A stretch of DNA of 64,000 nucleotides from a virus: IMG/VR virus record IMGVR_UViG_3300045454_000117, positions 1 to 64,000 of that record. One strand, given 5' to 3'. The notes under the pieces were generated by a model. That model was not told the origin of the DNA. It did no database searches and saw only the letters and a list, made by a program, of their open reading frames with translations. This document shows positions 48,942 to 56,364 of this stretch, piece after piece (the stretch's first letter is position 1; every line of letters begins with the position of its first letter). The translations under genes and the position numbers were made by a program.

Positions 48942-49886
48942 ATGCTGATCGTACCTCCTAATGTCGGCGTTCCCGCGTTCGATTCGGACGGCTTCCTGCC
49001 CGGAACGCTAGCGTCCATTCAACCGAGCCATCTAACCAGCGGCTTCTCGGACGTTCCGGCGAACGGCGCATCTATCGAGAATGCAGCGTGGCGATCGTTC
49101 TGCAAAACGACCGGCCGGCCTGCCTCGGCCAAGGCCGACGGCAACATCACCTTCGTCAGCTCCGGGGTTGGGACGAACAAGATGTCTGTGTCGCGGACCA
49201 GCAAAGGCGGGGTGGCCTTTCTCCCTTCGCAGGTAAACGGCGACCTCACCGCCGGAGCCTATTTCAAGCTTTCCGACGCGATCAAACAGCATGTTCTCGA
49301 TACCACCACTCAGTTTGGTGCGGGAGGCGGGCACACCTTTGCTTGGGTGGTATGGATGATCCCGTTGCGTAACGCGGTGTCCGGTTGGACCCTCAACACT
49401 CCAATCGCAGCTGTCACTGCTCGTCAGCAAAATCCCTTTCTGCGCATGGCAGCGGAGGGCGACAATGTCGGAGCGAATGACCAGCAGTTGAGGGATTACA
49501 ACTACCCTTCCGGCTTCTTTCCGATCGACACCCCAACGGTGCGGATCTGTGGAAGCAATGGCTGGGCGAACTCCGGAAAGCCCCCGAATATCGGCGCTTT
49601 CGAGATTTTTGTCGGCGCGGGGATGACGCCTGAGATTGTGAACGCTTCCGGCTACGTCAACAAATCTGGCGGATTTGCATTGTTTCGCGCTGATTTCGTC
49701 AATCTGACGCTGAGCGGTCTCGACAACACGTTCACCGGGATGCGCACCGAGTTTCTACCAGCCGTCACCGCATTGGACGTGGAGCAACTGCGCATCGCCG
49801 CCCGGCGGATCAAGGATCATGAGTTTGGTCCGAACGGTCGTTGGTTTAACGATGCTCGCACCGTTGCGCCGGGCGGGTTCCCCTGA
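48942..49886 (+). CDS. Putative receptor-binding/tail accessory protein, 314 aa
   Basis: A 314-aa beta-rich protein (SKGGVAFLPSQVNGDLTAGAYFKLSDA, GGHTFAWVVWMIPLRNAVSGWTLNTPIAAV, FVGAGMTPEIVNASGYVNKSGGFALFRADFVNLTLSG). It begins 1 bp after the fibre stop and shares its less GC-rich composition, so it probably assembles with the fibre or is a carbohydrate-binding partner. No domain is firmly recognised. Confidence 0.65.
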   Translation: MLIVPPNVGVPAFDSDGFLPGTLASIQPSHLTSGFSDVPANGASIENAAWRSFCKTTGRPASAKADGNITFVSSGVGTNKMSVSRTSKGGVAFLPSQVNGDLTAGAYFKLSDAIKQHVLDTTTQFGAGGGHTFAWVVWMIPLRNAVSGWTLNTPIAAVTARQQNPFLRMAAEGDNVGANDQQLRDYNYPSGFFPIDTPTVRICGSNGWANSGKPPNIGAFEIFVGAGMTPEIVNASGYVNKSGGFALFRADFVNLTLSGLDNTFTGMRTEFLPAVTALDVEQLRIAARRIKDHEFGPNGRWFNDARTVAPGGFP

Positions 49887-50251
49887 TGGCCGATATGAAC
49901 GGCCCCTCGGGGTGGGACATCGGCGGGATTGTAGGCGGCGCGGTCGCCGTTCTGGGCGCGATAGGCGCGGCTTTCTCGTTCATAATCAATCGTGCCGACC
50001 GGAAGGAAAAGGAATTGAACGCTCGGCTTGAGAACCGTGTGGCCGAGCTGGAAGCCAAGGACGACAAGCGAGAGCGGGAGGTGATCGCCCTCCGCCTCGC
50101 ATTCGAGATCGTCGCCGGGGTGGTTCGCCGTACGGACCCCGCTAACCCCGAACTGGCTCGGGCCGAGCGCATCCTCGAAGCGGCGTTCCCGACGGACCTC
50201 AGCACCCCGACCGACATGCTCGCAATGCTGACCAAGCTCAGCGGCACCTAA
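49886..50251 (+). CDS. Membrane/coiled-coil lysis-region protein
   Basis: A 121-aa protein: one transmembrane segment (~10-34, WDIGGIVGGAVAVLGAIGAAFSFII), a heptad coiled coil (~38-75), then a helical end. Start overlaps the preceding stop (TGATG). Position before the holin suggests a lysis accessory or holin-like role, but it might equally be a tail-associated membrane protein. Confidence 0.65.
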   Translation: MADMNGPSGWDIGGIVGGAVAVLGAIGAAFSFIINRADRKEKELNARLENRVAELEAKDDKREREVIALRLAFEIVAGVVRRTDPANPELARAERILEAAFPTDLSTPTDMLAMLTKLSGT

Positions 50252-50291
50252 GCGGGCACCGCGCCCACATCACCTTCAAAGGAAATGACCG

Positions 50292-50555
50292 ATGGAGAAA
50301 CCTCAGACTTTCTGGGGCCGCGTCCGCGCGCGCCTCGTCGATGACTGGCATACCGCTTGGCGCTGGTGGTCGATCCGCCTCGCCGCGCTGTTCGGCCTGA
50401 TCGCCACCTATCTGCTCGCCGCCCCGGAGACGCTGGTCCAGGTCATCAACATCCTTCCGCCGGAGCTGCGCCGCTGGGTGCCGCCCGCGCTCGGCCCGCT
50501 GATCACCGGGCTGATCGTCGGGATCCGGCTTTATAAGCAGGGAGAGAAGAAGTGA
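50292..50555 (+). CDS. Putative holin
   Basis: An 87-aa protein with two hydrophobic segments (~28-44 WSIRLAALFGLIATYLLAA and ~65-78 PPALGPLITGLIVGIRLY), a charged N terminus and a basic C-terminal tail ending GEKK. Size and position directly before the endolysin (GTGA overlap) fit a class II-type holin that opens the inner membrane at lysis. Confidence 0.78.
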   Translation: MEKPQTFWGRVRARLVDDWHTAWRWWSIRLAALFGLIATYLLAAPETLVQVINILPPELRRWVPPALGPLITGLIVGIRLYKQGEKK

Positions 50556-51196
50556 GCGGCAAGATGACCGGGTTCAACGCGAACCCTGCGCCGCCTGCGC
50601 CATCCCGGCCGGGCAAGAAAACCGGGCTGGCCGCGATTGTTGCCGCCATGCTCGCCGGGGTCATCGCCGTTGAGGGCGGCTATGTGAACCACCCCAGCGA
50701 TCCAGGCGGCGAGACCAACATGGGCATCACCAAAAAGGTGGCGGTCCAGAACGGGTACCGGGGGCCGATGCGGACACTCCCGCGCGAGGTTGCCGAGAAC
50801 ATCTATTACCGGCGCTACCTGGTCGACCCCGGCTATGAGCCGCTGATCGCCTTGGATGCCGCAGTGACCGAGGAGCTGTTCGACACCACCGTCAACATGG
50901 GCCCGGCGCGACCGTCGCGCTGGTTCCAGCAGGGCACCAACGCCCTGTGCGGCACCCGCCTTGTTGCCGACGGCAAGGTCGGCCCGTCGACGATCGCCGC
51001 CTACAAGAGCTGTCAGGACCGGCGTGGCGCCGCGCAGCTCTGCGTCGCCATGCTCGCCCACCTCGATGGTGCGCAGCGCGGCGAATACGACCGGCTCGTC
51101 CGGATCAACCCCAAGCTCCGCGCCTTCCACCGGGGCTGGATCGCGCACCGCATCGGCAACGTCGATCGAGCCAAATGCGGGAGGGCGGTCCGATGA
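50552..51196 (+). CDS. GH108 N-acetylmuramidase endolysin
   Basis: A 214-aa protein. Catalytic Glu41 lies in VEGGYVNHPSDPGGETNMGIT, the GH108 signature, followed by a peptidoglycan-binding-like C-terminal part (VADGKVGPSTIAAY). Residues ~25-40 (GLAAIVAAMLAGVIAV) are hydrophobic and rich in Ala/Gly, as in signal-arrest-release endolysins, but they directly abut the active-site Glu, so this may only be the first catalytic helix. It degrades peptidoglycan at lysis. Confidence 0.9.
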   Translation: MSGKMTGFNANPAPPAPSRPGKKTGLAAIVAAMLAGVIAVEGGYVNHPSDPGGETNMGITKKVAVQNGYRGPMRTLPREVAENIYYRRYLVDPGYEPLIALDAAVTEELFDTTVNMGPARPSRWFQQGTNALCGTRLVADGKVGPSTIAAYKSCQDRRGAAQLCVAMLAHLDGAQRGEYDRLVRINPKLRAFHRGWIAHRIGNVDRAKCGRAVR

Positions 51197-51612
51197 CCTT
51201 TCTGGTCAAGAACTGGAAGCTGGTCGGCTGGGGCGTCTCCGTCGCGATCATGAGCGTCCAGCTCGTGATCGCCTGGGGTGACAGCGCCCACTGGGAGAAG
51301 CTCGCGGTCAACCGCCAGCTCCTCATCGAGAAAGCCAAGCGCGAGGCCGCCGAGCAGCGCGCCAAGATCGCGGAACGCTATGCCACCGCCTTAGACGGGC
51401 ACACCGAGCGGGTGACCGCGATGGAGCCCGTCATTGTCCACAGCCGAGATACCGTGAGGGAATATGCGCAAACCCCTGCTGGCCGCACTACTTGCCTTCC
51501 CGCTGAGCGCGTTCAGCTGCTCGAGAGAGACGACCGCGCCCTTGAAGCTGCCTCCCGCGCCGGAAGCGGCGAAAGTGCCGTGCCTGATCCCGCCGATCCC
51601 CCGGCAAAGTGA
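51193..51612 (+). CDS. Inner-membrane spanin (Rz-like)
   Basis: A 139-aa protein: a single N-terminal transmembrane segment (WKLVGWGVSVAIMSVQLVIAWG), then a long periplasmic helix (KLAVNRQLLIEKAKREAAEQRAKIAERYATAL). ATGA overlap with the endolysin. The embedded lipoprotein in another frame confirms an Rz/Rz1 pair, which fuses inner and outer membranes at lysis. Confidence 0.85.
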   Translation: MTFLVKNWKLVGWGVSVAIMSVQLVIAWGDSAHWEKLAVNRQLLIEKAKREAAEQRAKIAERYATALDGHTERVTAMEPVIVHSRDTVREYAQTPAGRTTCLPAERVQLLERDDRALEAASRAGSGESAVPDPADPPAK

Positions 51613-51721
51613 CGGCTCTGCCACCTCCGCCGATATGGAACTCGCCGCACGGGAACGCGCTATCGCGATCGCGCAGTGCGAGACCCGGCGCCGGCTGCTG
51701 ATCGACAGCTGGCCGAAGTAG
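51464..51721 (+). CDS. Outer-membrane spanin lipoprotein (Rz1-like)
   Basis: An 85-aa lipoprotein with a basic start, hydrophobic segment and lipobox-like LSAFSC (Cys19), followed by a Pro-rich mature part (PLKLPPAPEAAKVPCLIPPIPRQ). It begins inside the Rz-like gene in a different frame and extends 109 bp beyond, the classic embedded/overlapping Rz1 layout. The stop codon sits in a palindrome shared with the convergent gene (51717-51731). Confidence 0.82.
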   Translation: MRKPLLAALLAFPLSAFSCSRETTAPLKLPPAPEAAKVPCLIPPIPRQSDGSATSADMELAARERAIAIAQCETRRRLLIDSWPK

Positions 51722-51731
51722 CGGCGCTACT
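51717..51731. repeat. Palindrome covering two convergent stop codons
   Basis: AGTAGCGGCGCTACT is palindromic around its central base and holds the TAG of the plus-strand spanin (51719-51721) and the TAG of the minus-strand gene (51727-51729). It could be a weak bidirectional transcription end; no T-run follows. Confidence 0.4.
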
Positions 51732-51915
51732 GCTTGGACGCTGGCGCGCGGAGCTGATCGAGCCGAGCGGCGATCGCGCGCCAGTTCTCCACCCCCTCGA
51801 CGTCGCCAGCGAGCGCGAGCGCCCCGATGCGGGTCGCGACGAAGAGCGGTGCGTCATCACCGTGCTGGCGCTGCACCATCGCCGCAGCGCTCCAAAGCAC
51901 CCAGTCTTCAAGCAT
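51727..51915 (-). CDS. Small conserved protein, 62 aa (DUF6961-like)
   Basis: A 62-aa protein (MLEDWVLWSAAAMVQRQHGDDAPLFVATRIGALALAGDVEGVENWRAIAARLDQL). This compact helical pattern is frequent in sphingomonad genomes and prophages. The start at 51915 overlaps the upstream gene by 8 bp. The family label is from memory and tentative. Confidence 0.7.
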   Translation of the reverse strand: MLEDWVLWSAAAMVQRQHGDDAPLFVATRIGALALAGDVEGVENWRAIAARLDQLRAPASKQ

Positions 51916-52147
51916 CGGGGGCCGGGTCCGGCCAGCCGATCTCCGCCTCGCCCAGCCCGAGATAGCGCTCCAGCCGCTTCCGGTCCGTCGACTCGAGCCA
52001 TTCCGGCCGACCATCGCGAATCCAGGTATCGAGGTAGCGCGGCGGCTTGCCGATGAGCCGCGACAGCGCGGCCAAGCTTTCCCCGCGTTCCGCCGCCTGC
52101 TCGCGCAGTCTCGCGCGTGCCTGATCGGGAGTGGGCCAAGGCTTCAT
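51908..52147 (-). CDS. HTH domain protein, 79 aa
   Basis: A 79-aa protein (ARLREQAAERGESLAALSRLIGKPPRYLDTWIRDGRPEWLESTDRKRLERYLGLGEAEIG), an XRE-type helix-turn-helix similar to the N-terminal part of S24 regulators but without the peptidase. A small transcription regulator at the right end of the phage genes. Confidence 0.7.
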   Translation of the reverse strand: MKPWPTPDQARARLREQAAERGESLAALSRLIGKPPRYLDTWIRDGRPEWLESTDRKRLERYLGLGEAEIGWPDPAPDA

Positions 52148-52185
52148 GCCCGCAATATGCCGTCACTGTCGCCGGAGTCGAGCCG

Positions 52186-52488
52186 CTACCGATTCCTCAG
52201 CCTTTTGACCAAGAAGCGCCAGCCCTCTTCGTTTTTCGGGAAGGGGTCGCTCGTTGGCAGGTTCGCGGTGATCCCCACTCTCATCCGCCCCCGGCCCTTC
52301 TTTCGGCATTCCGAGCAATAGAGATGCTCCGCGATCCGGCTCTTTCTCGTGCTCCAGCCGTGGCACATGAACCAGCGTGCGAGCCGCGCGGCATCGATCG
52401 CGCCGGCGTGGCCGCAAACACAATGCACGGCGAGCTGCCACTTGCCCGCCAAGTCGTGCAGGCATTCCCATTTAAAGTTCGCGCCCAT
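52186..52488 (-). CDS. Zinc-ribbon-like hypothetical protein, 100 aa
   Basis: A 100-aa protein starting MGANFKWECLHDLAGKWQLAVHCVCGHAG, with a CVCGHAG pair and a second CSEC pair (residue ~60), suggesting a zinc ribbon. SD CGGAG upstream. Similar proteins occur in sphingomonads. Function unknown. Confidence 0.65.
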   Translation of the reverse strand: MGANFKWECLHDLAGKWQLAVHCVCGHAGAIDAARLARWFMCHGWSTRKSRIAEHLYCSECRKKGRGRMRVGITANLPTSDPFPKNEEGWRFLVKRLRNR

Positions 52489-52925
52489 GTTCTCCGCCGA
52501 ATCGCGGATTGAACGAAAACGGAACGTGGCGAGCTGCGCAAGGGTGCCTGGTGTCGAACCGGTGGACAGATCGCTCCGACCGGGCGGATCAAAAGGGTCT
52601 GGCAGGGTGGAGCGGCCTGCCGCAGATCATCGCCGTTCGTCGCGCGGTGATCGATTGGCCGTTGCAGCACAACGCTTATTGTGAAAAAGTCATGTCAGCG
52701 TCGGTCGACCACGGTTGCCGAAGGAGTGGTGGACTGCTCCTTCGTTCCTAGCGAACAGGAGGTCGACCGGCGCTGACAGCCAGACATTGCTTGGACAAGG
52801 CCTGGGCCACCAGTGCTTGGGCTTGTCCCCGTCTGATGACCTGTAGAGATTGTGCCAGATCGACCTCCTGAGCAATACCGTAAATGAGAGTTAAGGGACT
52901 CGGCTCGTCGCTGATATGACTCGGT
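52489..52925. other. Non-coding gap with nested inverted repeats
   Basis: No convincing gene lies in these 437 bp. It contains an 18-bp fully pairing stem (52693-52710 with 52761-52778, one G-U) enclosing two smaller hairpins: CGAAGGAG/CTCCTTCG (52719-52744) and GTTC/GAAC (52744-52756). A further hairpin GGACAAG/CTTGTCC lies at 52793-52828. CAGGAGGTCGA (52756-52766) can alternatively pair with TCGACCTCCTG (52860-52870), competing with the main stem. It marks the junction between the phage genes and the PRTRC block. Confidence 0.6.
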
Positions 52926-53102
52926 TTATGGCAGGTCGGAACGCGTCAGCGGCGCGGGAATCCTAGCTTTTCTGCCGTTTTTCGCCTGTGCATGAGAACG
53001 ACGCCCGAACGCGCGATTTTTTCCGTTGGGCCTTTCGTCCACAGGATAAACAGGCGATCGGCGCGGCTTGGACGCGATTTCGAACGTATACCGCTTAGCC
53101 AT
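52926..53102 (-). CDS. Possible small basic protein, 58 aa
   Basis: A 58-aa, strongly basic protein (MAKRYTFEIASKPRRSPVYPVDERPNG...) 5 bp after the preceding gene. No clear ribosome-binding site. Last gene of the PRTRC-containing operon if real. Confidence 0.45.
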   Translation of the reverse strand: MAKRYTFEIASKPRRSPVYPVDERPNGKNRAFGRRSHAQAKNGRKARIPAPLTRSDLP

Positions 53103-53107
53103 GCGCG

Positions 53108-53314
53108 CTAAATCCGGTCCGTTCGCTGCATGTCGATCTCCCATGCGCCACTCTCGGTCGAGCGAGTCGACCAGCACCACCCCGCCCCGCAATGGGCGTG
53201 GGCCTGCATCTCAAGATGGTCGACAAAGGGCATGTCCCGGTCTTCTCGATAGCTGGCTTTTGCCGCCTCGATGACGATGTGCCGAAGCTCGGCCGCCGCG
53301 CGATCGTCAGACAT
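53108..53314 (-). CDS. Hypothetical protein, 68 aa
   Basis: A 68-aa protein (MSDDRAAAELRHIVIEAAKASYREDRDMPFVDHLEMQAHAHCGAGWCW...) with a helical first half and Cys/His/Trp-rich second half. Start overlaps the methyltransferase-like stop by 8 bp. Function unknown. Confidence 0.6.
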   Translation of the reverse strand: MSDDRAAAELRHIVIEAAKASYREDRDMPFVDHLEMQAHAHCGAGWCWSTRSTESGAWEIDMQRTDRI

Positions 53315-53972
53315 CGCCCCCGGCCCATTCGCGGACACGCTTCTTCGCGGCGGCGTAGCGCCCCCGCACGGCGGCGAAGCTTCCCTCCCGATACAGCTTG
53401 CGGCTGATCGTCGGCCCGGTCCTATCGCTGTTCCAAACCACGCACGCGAAGTCGATCGTCCCACCCGAGAACGCGGCATCGCCCAGGTCCTCGATCTTGC
53501 TGCCCGGCGGCATGCTCGGCCGATCGGAGAACACGGCCTCGAACGCCGGCGGGAACTCATCGTAGAGGTGCGCGCGGGTCAGCCCTGCCAAGAAGCGCAG
53601 CTGCACGATCAGCGCGACAGGGCCAAGATCGAGCTGCAGCGCGCGGATCGCCCATTCCAAGGCAACGTTGAAGGGCGGGTTGCTGGCGATGATGAGCCGC
53701 CCAGGCCCAGGCCGCCGAGGCGCGTCGCGGAAGAAGTCGAGCGTCCCTACCGCCCCTCCCCTCTGCACCAAGTCGGTCCCATAGGCATGGTGCCCAGCCC
53801 GCTGCGCCGCGCGCACGATCGCGCCGCGACCGGCGGCCGGATCCCAGACCGGCAAGCTCTCCTGGAGCATCCCGCTCCGAAAGAGCAGGTCCGCCGCCCA
53901 GTCGGGCTCGCAATACCATTCGTCCTCGGCACGATCATAGGCGACCCGGCGGTTGTTGTTCGGTGCGTTCAT
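53307..53972 (-). CDS. DNA methyltransferase-like protein
   Basis: A 221-aa protein with motif I DPAAGRGAIV (residues 44-53), GTDL (65-68) and the catalytic-type SNPPF (97-101) of N6-adenine or N4-cytosine methyltransferases. Start at 53972 forms an ATGA overlap with the Zn-ribbon gene. Compact compared with typical enzymes; a target-recognition domain is not evident. It is translationally linked to the PRTRC genes, so it may belong to the cassette. Confidence 0.8.
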   Translation of the reverse strand: MNAPNNNRRVAYDRAEDEWYCEPDWAADLLFRSGMLQESLPVWDPAAGRGAIVRAAQRAGHHAYGTDLVQRGGAVGTLDFFRDAPRRPGPGRLIIASNPPFNVALEWAIRALQLDLGPVALIVQLRFLAGLTRAHLYDEFPPAFEAVFSDRPSMPPGSKIEDLGDAAFSGGTIDFACVVWNSDRTGPTISRKLYREGSFAAVRGRYAAAKKRVREWAGGDV

Positions 53973-54145
53973 CTGAATGTGAATCCTTCGATATCGGCGG
54001 CGGTGACGCCGCTCCGGGCGCTGTGCCGGCTTAGCCAGGCGTGCATGGTGGCTTTGCAGTCCCGGCACTTCGGCACCGGCTCCAGCGCCTCGGAGTCGGT
54101 CTGGAACCCGCAGAGGCAGGCCCAGGCGTAGATGCGCTGCTTCAT
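53969..54145 (-). CDS. Zinc-ribbon protein, 58 aa
   Basis: A 58-aa protein with two Cys pairs: WACLCGFQ (C10, C12) and PKCRDCKA (C27, C30), a zinc-ribbon spacing. It fits exactly between ThiF and the methyltransferase-like gene with ATGA overlaps at both ends, so it is translated with the cassette. Function unknown; an adaptor or DNA-binding role is possible. Confidence 0.7.
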   Translation of the reverse strand: MKQRIYAWACLCGFQTDSEALEPVPKCRDCKATMHAWLSRHSARSGVTAADIEGFTFR

Positions 54146-54909
54146 GCCGCGGGCGCGTCGCCCTTTGGCAGTGCGATCGGCACGACTTGCCCGCTCGCCA
54201 GATTGATGAAGCCGCCTGCGCTCCCGATCGATCCTCGCCCGAGCAGCTCGTAGAGCAGGGCAAGCGCGTGGCTGGAAACGACGCGGTTCACGAAGAGGGA
54301 TTGCCGCTCCAGCGCCTCCGCCACCGAACAGGACGGCGCGTCATCCTCAGCGATGGTCTCGTCTGCGAGCTCGGGAAATGCTTCCAGCACCGTGGGCAGG
54401 CGAATTGCGTCCCGCGCGATCTGCTTCGGCGTCCCGATGATAAACTGTCCATCGGTCGCGCGATTGCCGAGGTCCAGCCAGTAGGAGGGAGGCCGGTTGC
54501 TCTCGGCGATCGCCGCCCCGAGCGCGCGCCGCGCCGCCGCAGTGTCGACGCAGGTTATCACGATGTCTGCTCCATCGACGCCAGCCGCGTCCGGCGCCCG
54601 CCCGTGCACGGCCTTCCAGTCGAGACCATGCGCGATGTTGATGCGTTCCACCAGCGTGCGCGCCTTGGAGTTGCCGACATCGCAGCGATAGAAGGGCTGG
54701 CGACCAAGATTGGCGACCGTGACGATATCGTCGTCGACCACCGTGACCCTGAGCGATCGTGAAGAGATTTCGCGCAGCGCCGCATCGAGGCTGGCGAGGC
54801 CCATCAGCATCTGCGCGCCGTTCCCGCCGCACCCGACCAGCAACACCTTGATCGGCCGGTTCTCGAAGATCGGGGGCAGGTAGTGGCGCGGTCGCGCGTC
54901 ATGCGTCAT
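54142..54909 (-). CDS. PRTRC system ThiF-family (E1-like) protein
   Basis: A 255-aa adenylation-type enzyme. Rossmann motif LLVGCGGNGAQ (residues 24-33), acidic strand VTVVDDD (56-61), NLGRQ (67-71) with the E1-type Arg, K83, and D122 after ITCVD. Cys194 in APSCSVAEAL is a candidate catalytic or thioester Cys. Start at 54909 has GGAG upstream. E1-like proteins activate ubiquitin-like C termini with ATP; here the likely substrate is the PRTRC C protein, an inference from operon content. Confidence 0.92.
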   Translation of the reverse strand: MTHDARPRHYLPPIFENRPIKVLLVGCGGNGAQMLMGLASLDAALREISSRSLRVTVVDDDIVTVANLGRQPFYRCDVGNSKARTLVERINIAHGLDWKAVHGRAPDAAGVDGADIVITCVDTAAARRALGAAIAESNRPPSYWLDLGNRATDGQFIIGTPKQIARDAIRLPTVLEAFPELADETIAEDDAPSCSVAEALERQSLFVNRVVSSHALALLYELLGRGSIGSAGGFINLASGQVVPIALPKGDAPAA

Positions 54910-55558
54910 GATCTTCTCCAGCAAAAGGGCTGCGGGGCATCGGAAGGAACATCCCCCCGGCACAGAGGCGGGAGGCGATCTCGGCGCCCTCGGGATCATC
55001 GAGTCGCCCGACGACCAGCGCGATCTTCGTGGAATGCGCGTCGTCAACATCGTCGGTGGAGCTGAAGAATGCGCGCCCTCGACCGTGGCTATGGATGTCG
55101 CAGACGACGTACCAGCCCGGGCCGACCGCTGGGGGGCGATAGACCAACCGTGATGGCGTGGCCTCGACCGTGTCAGGGAAGTGGACGTCGAATTCTCCAG
55201 ACACCGCATTCCAAAGGACGAATGCCGCCGCCTCATTCGGTAGCGCCGTTATGAAGTGGGCGAGGATGCGATCGAGCAGGTCGCCGGGAATTAAACCGCA
55301 CCGAAGCATCGCCCTGGGTCGCCCGACGCTGCCATACGGGACATAGCCCGGCAGGGGCGGAGCCATCAGCGCATCGACCTCGAGCCACGGTCGCCGGACG
55401 ACCAGCATGACACCGTCGCGCCCGACAATTACCCCCTCGCCCGCCGGCGCGCTGCGCAATTCCTCAATGGCCGGCGACCGACCGACTTGTGGAATCGGAT
55501 AGCAGGGCACCGCGGTCAGGATCGCTGCGGCGGTTGGATCATCGGCGAGAATTTTCAT
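54899..55558 (-). CDS. PRTRC system protein A (JAB/Mov34 JAMM peptidase-like)
   Basis: A 219-aa protein with a complete JAMM metal site: E109 (LPNEAAAFV), H156-x-H158 (IHSHGR), S166 and D169 (FFSSTDD), giving the H-x-H-x7-S-x2-D spacing of JAB/MPN+ deubiquitinase-type zinc peptidases. The N-terminal ~90 residues form an additional domain. It could process or remove a ubiquitin-like modifier. It overlaps ThiF by 11 bp and protein B by 4 bp. Confidence 0.92.
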   Translation of the reverse strand: MKILADDPTAAAILTAVPCYPIPQVGRSPAIEELRSAPAGEGVIVGRDGVMLVVRRPWLEVDALMAPPLPGYVPYGSVGRPRAMLRCGLIPGDLLDRILAHFITALPNEAAAFVLWNAVSGEFDVHFPDTVEATPSRLVYRPPAVGPGWYVVCDIHSHGRGRAFFSSTDDVDDAHSTKIALVVGRLDDPEGAEIASRLCAGGMFLPMPRSPFAGEDHDA

Positions 55559-56364
55559 GCTCGGGAACTCCTTGCGATCAGGTCGCGCAGCGTCAGTGGC
55601 TCAGCCTTCTTGTCAGCTGGCCGCTGGCGATCGTTGGATGGAATGAATGGCCTCAGCCGGGACACCGGAAAGCGGCGGGCGCCGCGCGCTGCGAGATCGT
55701 CCCACAGCCTGACCAACCCGCCCTTCCCCTTGATGGTCCGCTCCTGACCGGGGTTTGGATGCGTCGACCAGGAGTCGAACACCGCATCCTCGAACTCCTG
55801 CATGGACCCGACGTCGAGCGTCTTCGGGCGCGCGATGTTTCCCCAACAGAGCTGCCCCGTGACAAAGACGTTCAGCACCGGAGAGCACAGGATCGGGGTG
55901 TCGGCCCTCGGCCGTTCACTCGCGGGCAGCGCATAGACGCCGAGCCCAGATCGCGTGGCGACGAAGAGATGCGCGGGGTATGGGACGGGAACCGCCGTGC
56001 GCTCGGTGAGACGCTTCAAATCCTTCGGGGGATTCGACAGTGCGAAGTAGGCCGTGCGGACCTGCGCCGGAATCCACCACACCAGCATGTCGGGGTGCGC
56101 GACCAGCACATTGTCCGGGAGGATTTCCGGCACCGCGTTGCGTTCCAGCGCCTCTGCCCATTTTTGCAGGTGCGCGCGCGTCAGCGGGGCTCCCGCTGCA
56201 ATTACGGGTCCACCATCCACCTCCGCGACGCCGTGGATGCTCGCGAACGCCGTCGCCCCGGCGCGCGGTGCGGCCCCTGACGTGGCACCGCTCGTGTAGA
56301 GCAGAATGGCACCACTGAGCACCAGCCCGCCGGGTGTCGCTTCGAATTCGCACGAGTGTTTCAT
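55555..56364 (-). CDS. PRTRC system protein B (E2-like)
   Basis: A 269-aa protein. Its central portion (PYPAHLFVATRSGLGVYALP, then SPVLNVFVTGQLCWGNI) resembles the E2 conjugating fold, with Cys173 placed like the catalytic Cys in the E2 signature (H-P-N-x-x-x-x-G-x-I-C). The start at 56364 gives an ATGA overlap with protein F. With ThiF, the JAMM protein and the C protein it completes a ubiquitin-like conjugation gene set. Activity is not shown for this family, to my knowledge. Confidence 0.88.
   Translation of the reverse strand: MKHSCEFEATPGGLVLSGAILLYTSGATSGAAPRAGATAFASIHGVAEVDGGPVIAAGAPLTRAHLQKWAEALERNAVPEILPDNVLVAHPDMLVWWIPAQVRTAYFALSNPPKDLKRLTERTAVPVPYPAHLFVATRSGLGVYALPASERPRADTPILCSPVLNVFVTGQLCWGNIARPKTLDVGSMQEFEDAVFDSWSTHPNPGQERTIKGKGGLVRLWDDLAARGARRFPVSRLRPFIPSNDRQRPADKKAEPLTLRDLIARSSRA

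Noticed and set aside
52540-52590. TTCGA-containing segment resembling a tRNA T-arm
   Set aside because: The flanking bases do not form a T-stem and no cloverleaf could be built, so it is not a tRNA or tRNA-derived attachment site.
52509-52751. 80-codon plus-strand frame in the gap after the phage genes
   Set aside because: TTG start without ribosome-binding site; it crosses the inverted-repeat structure and has no protein-like pattern.
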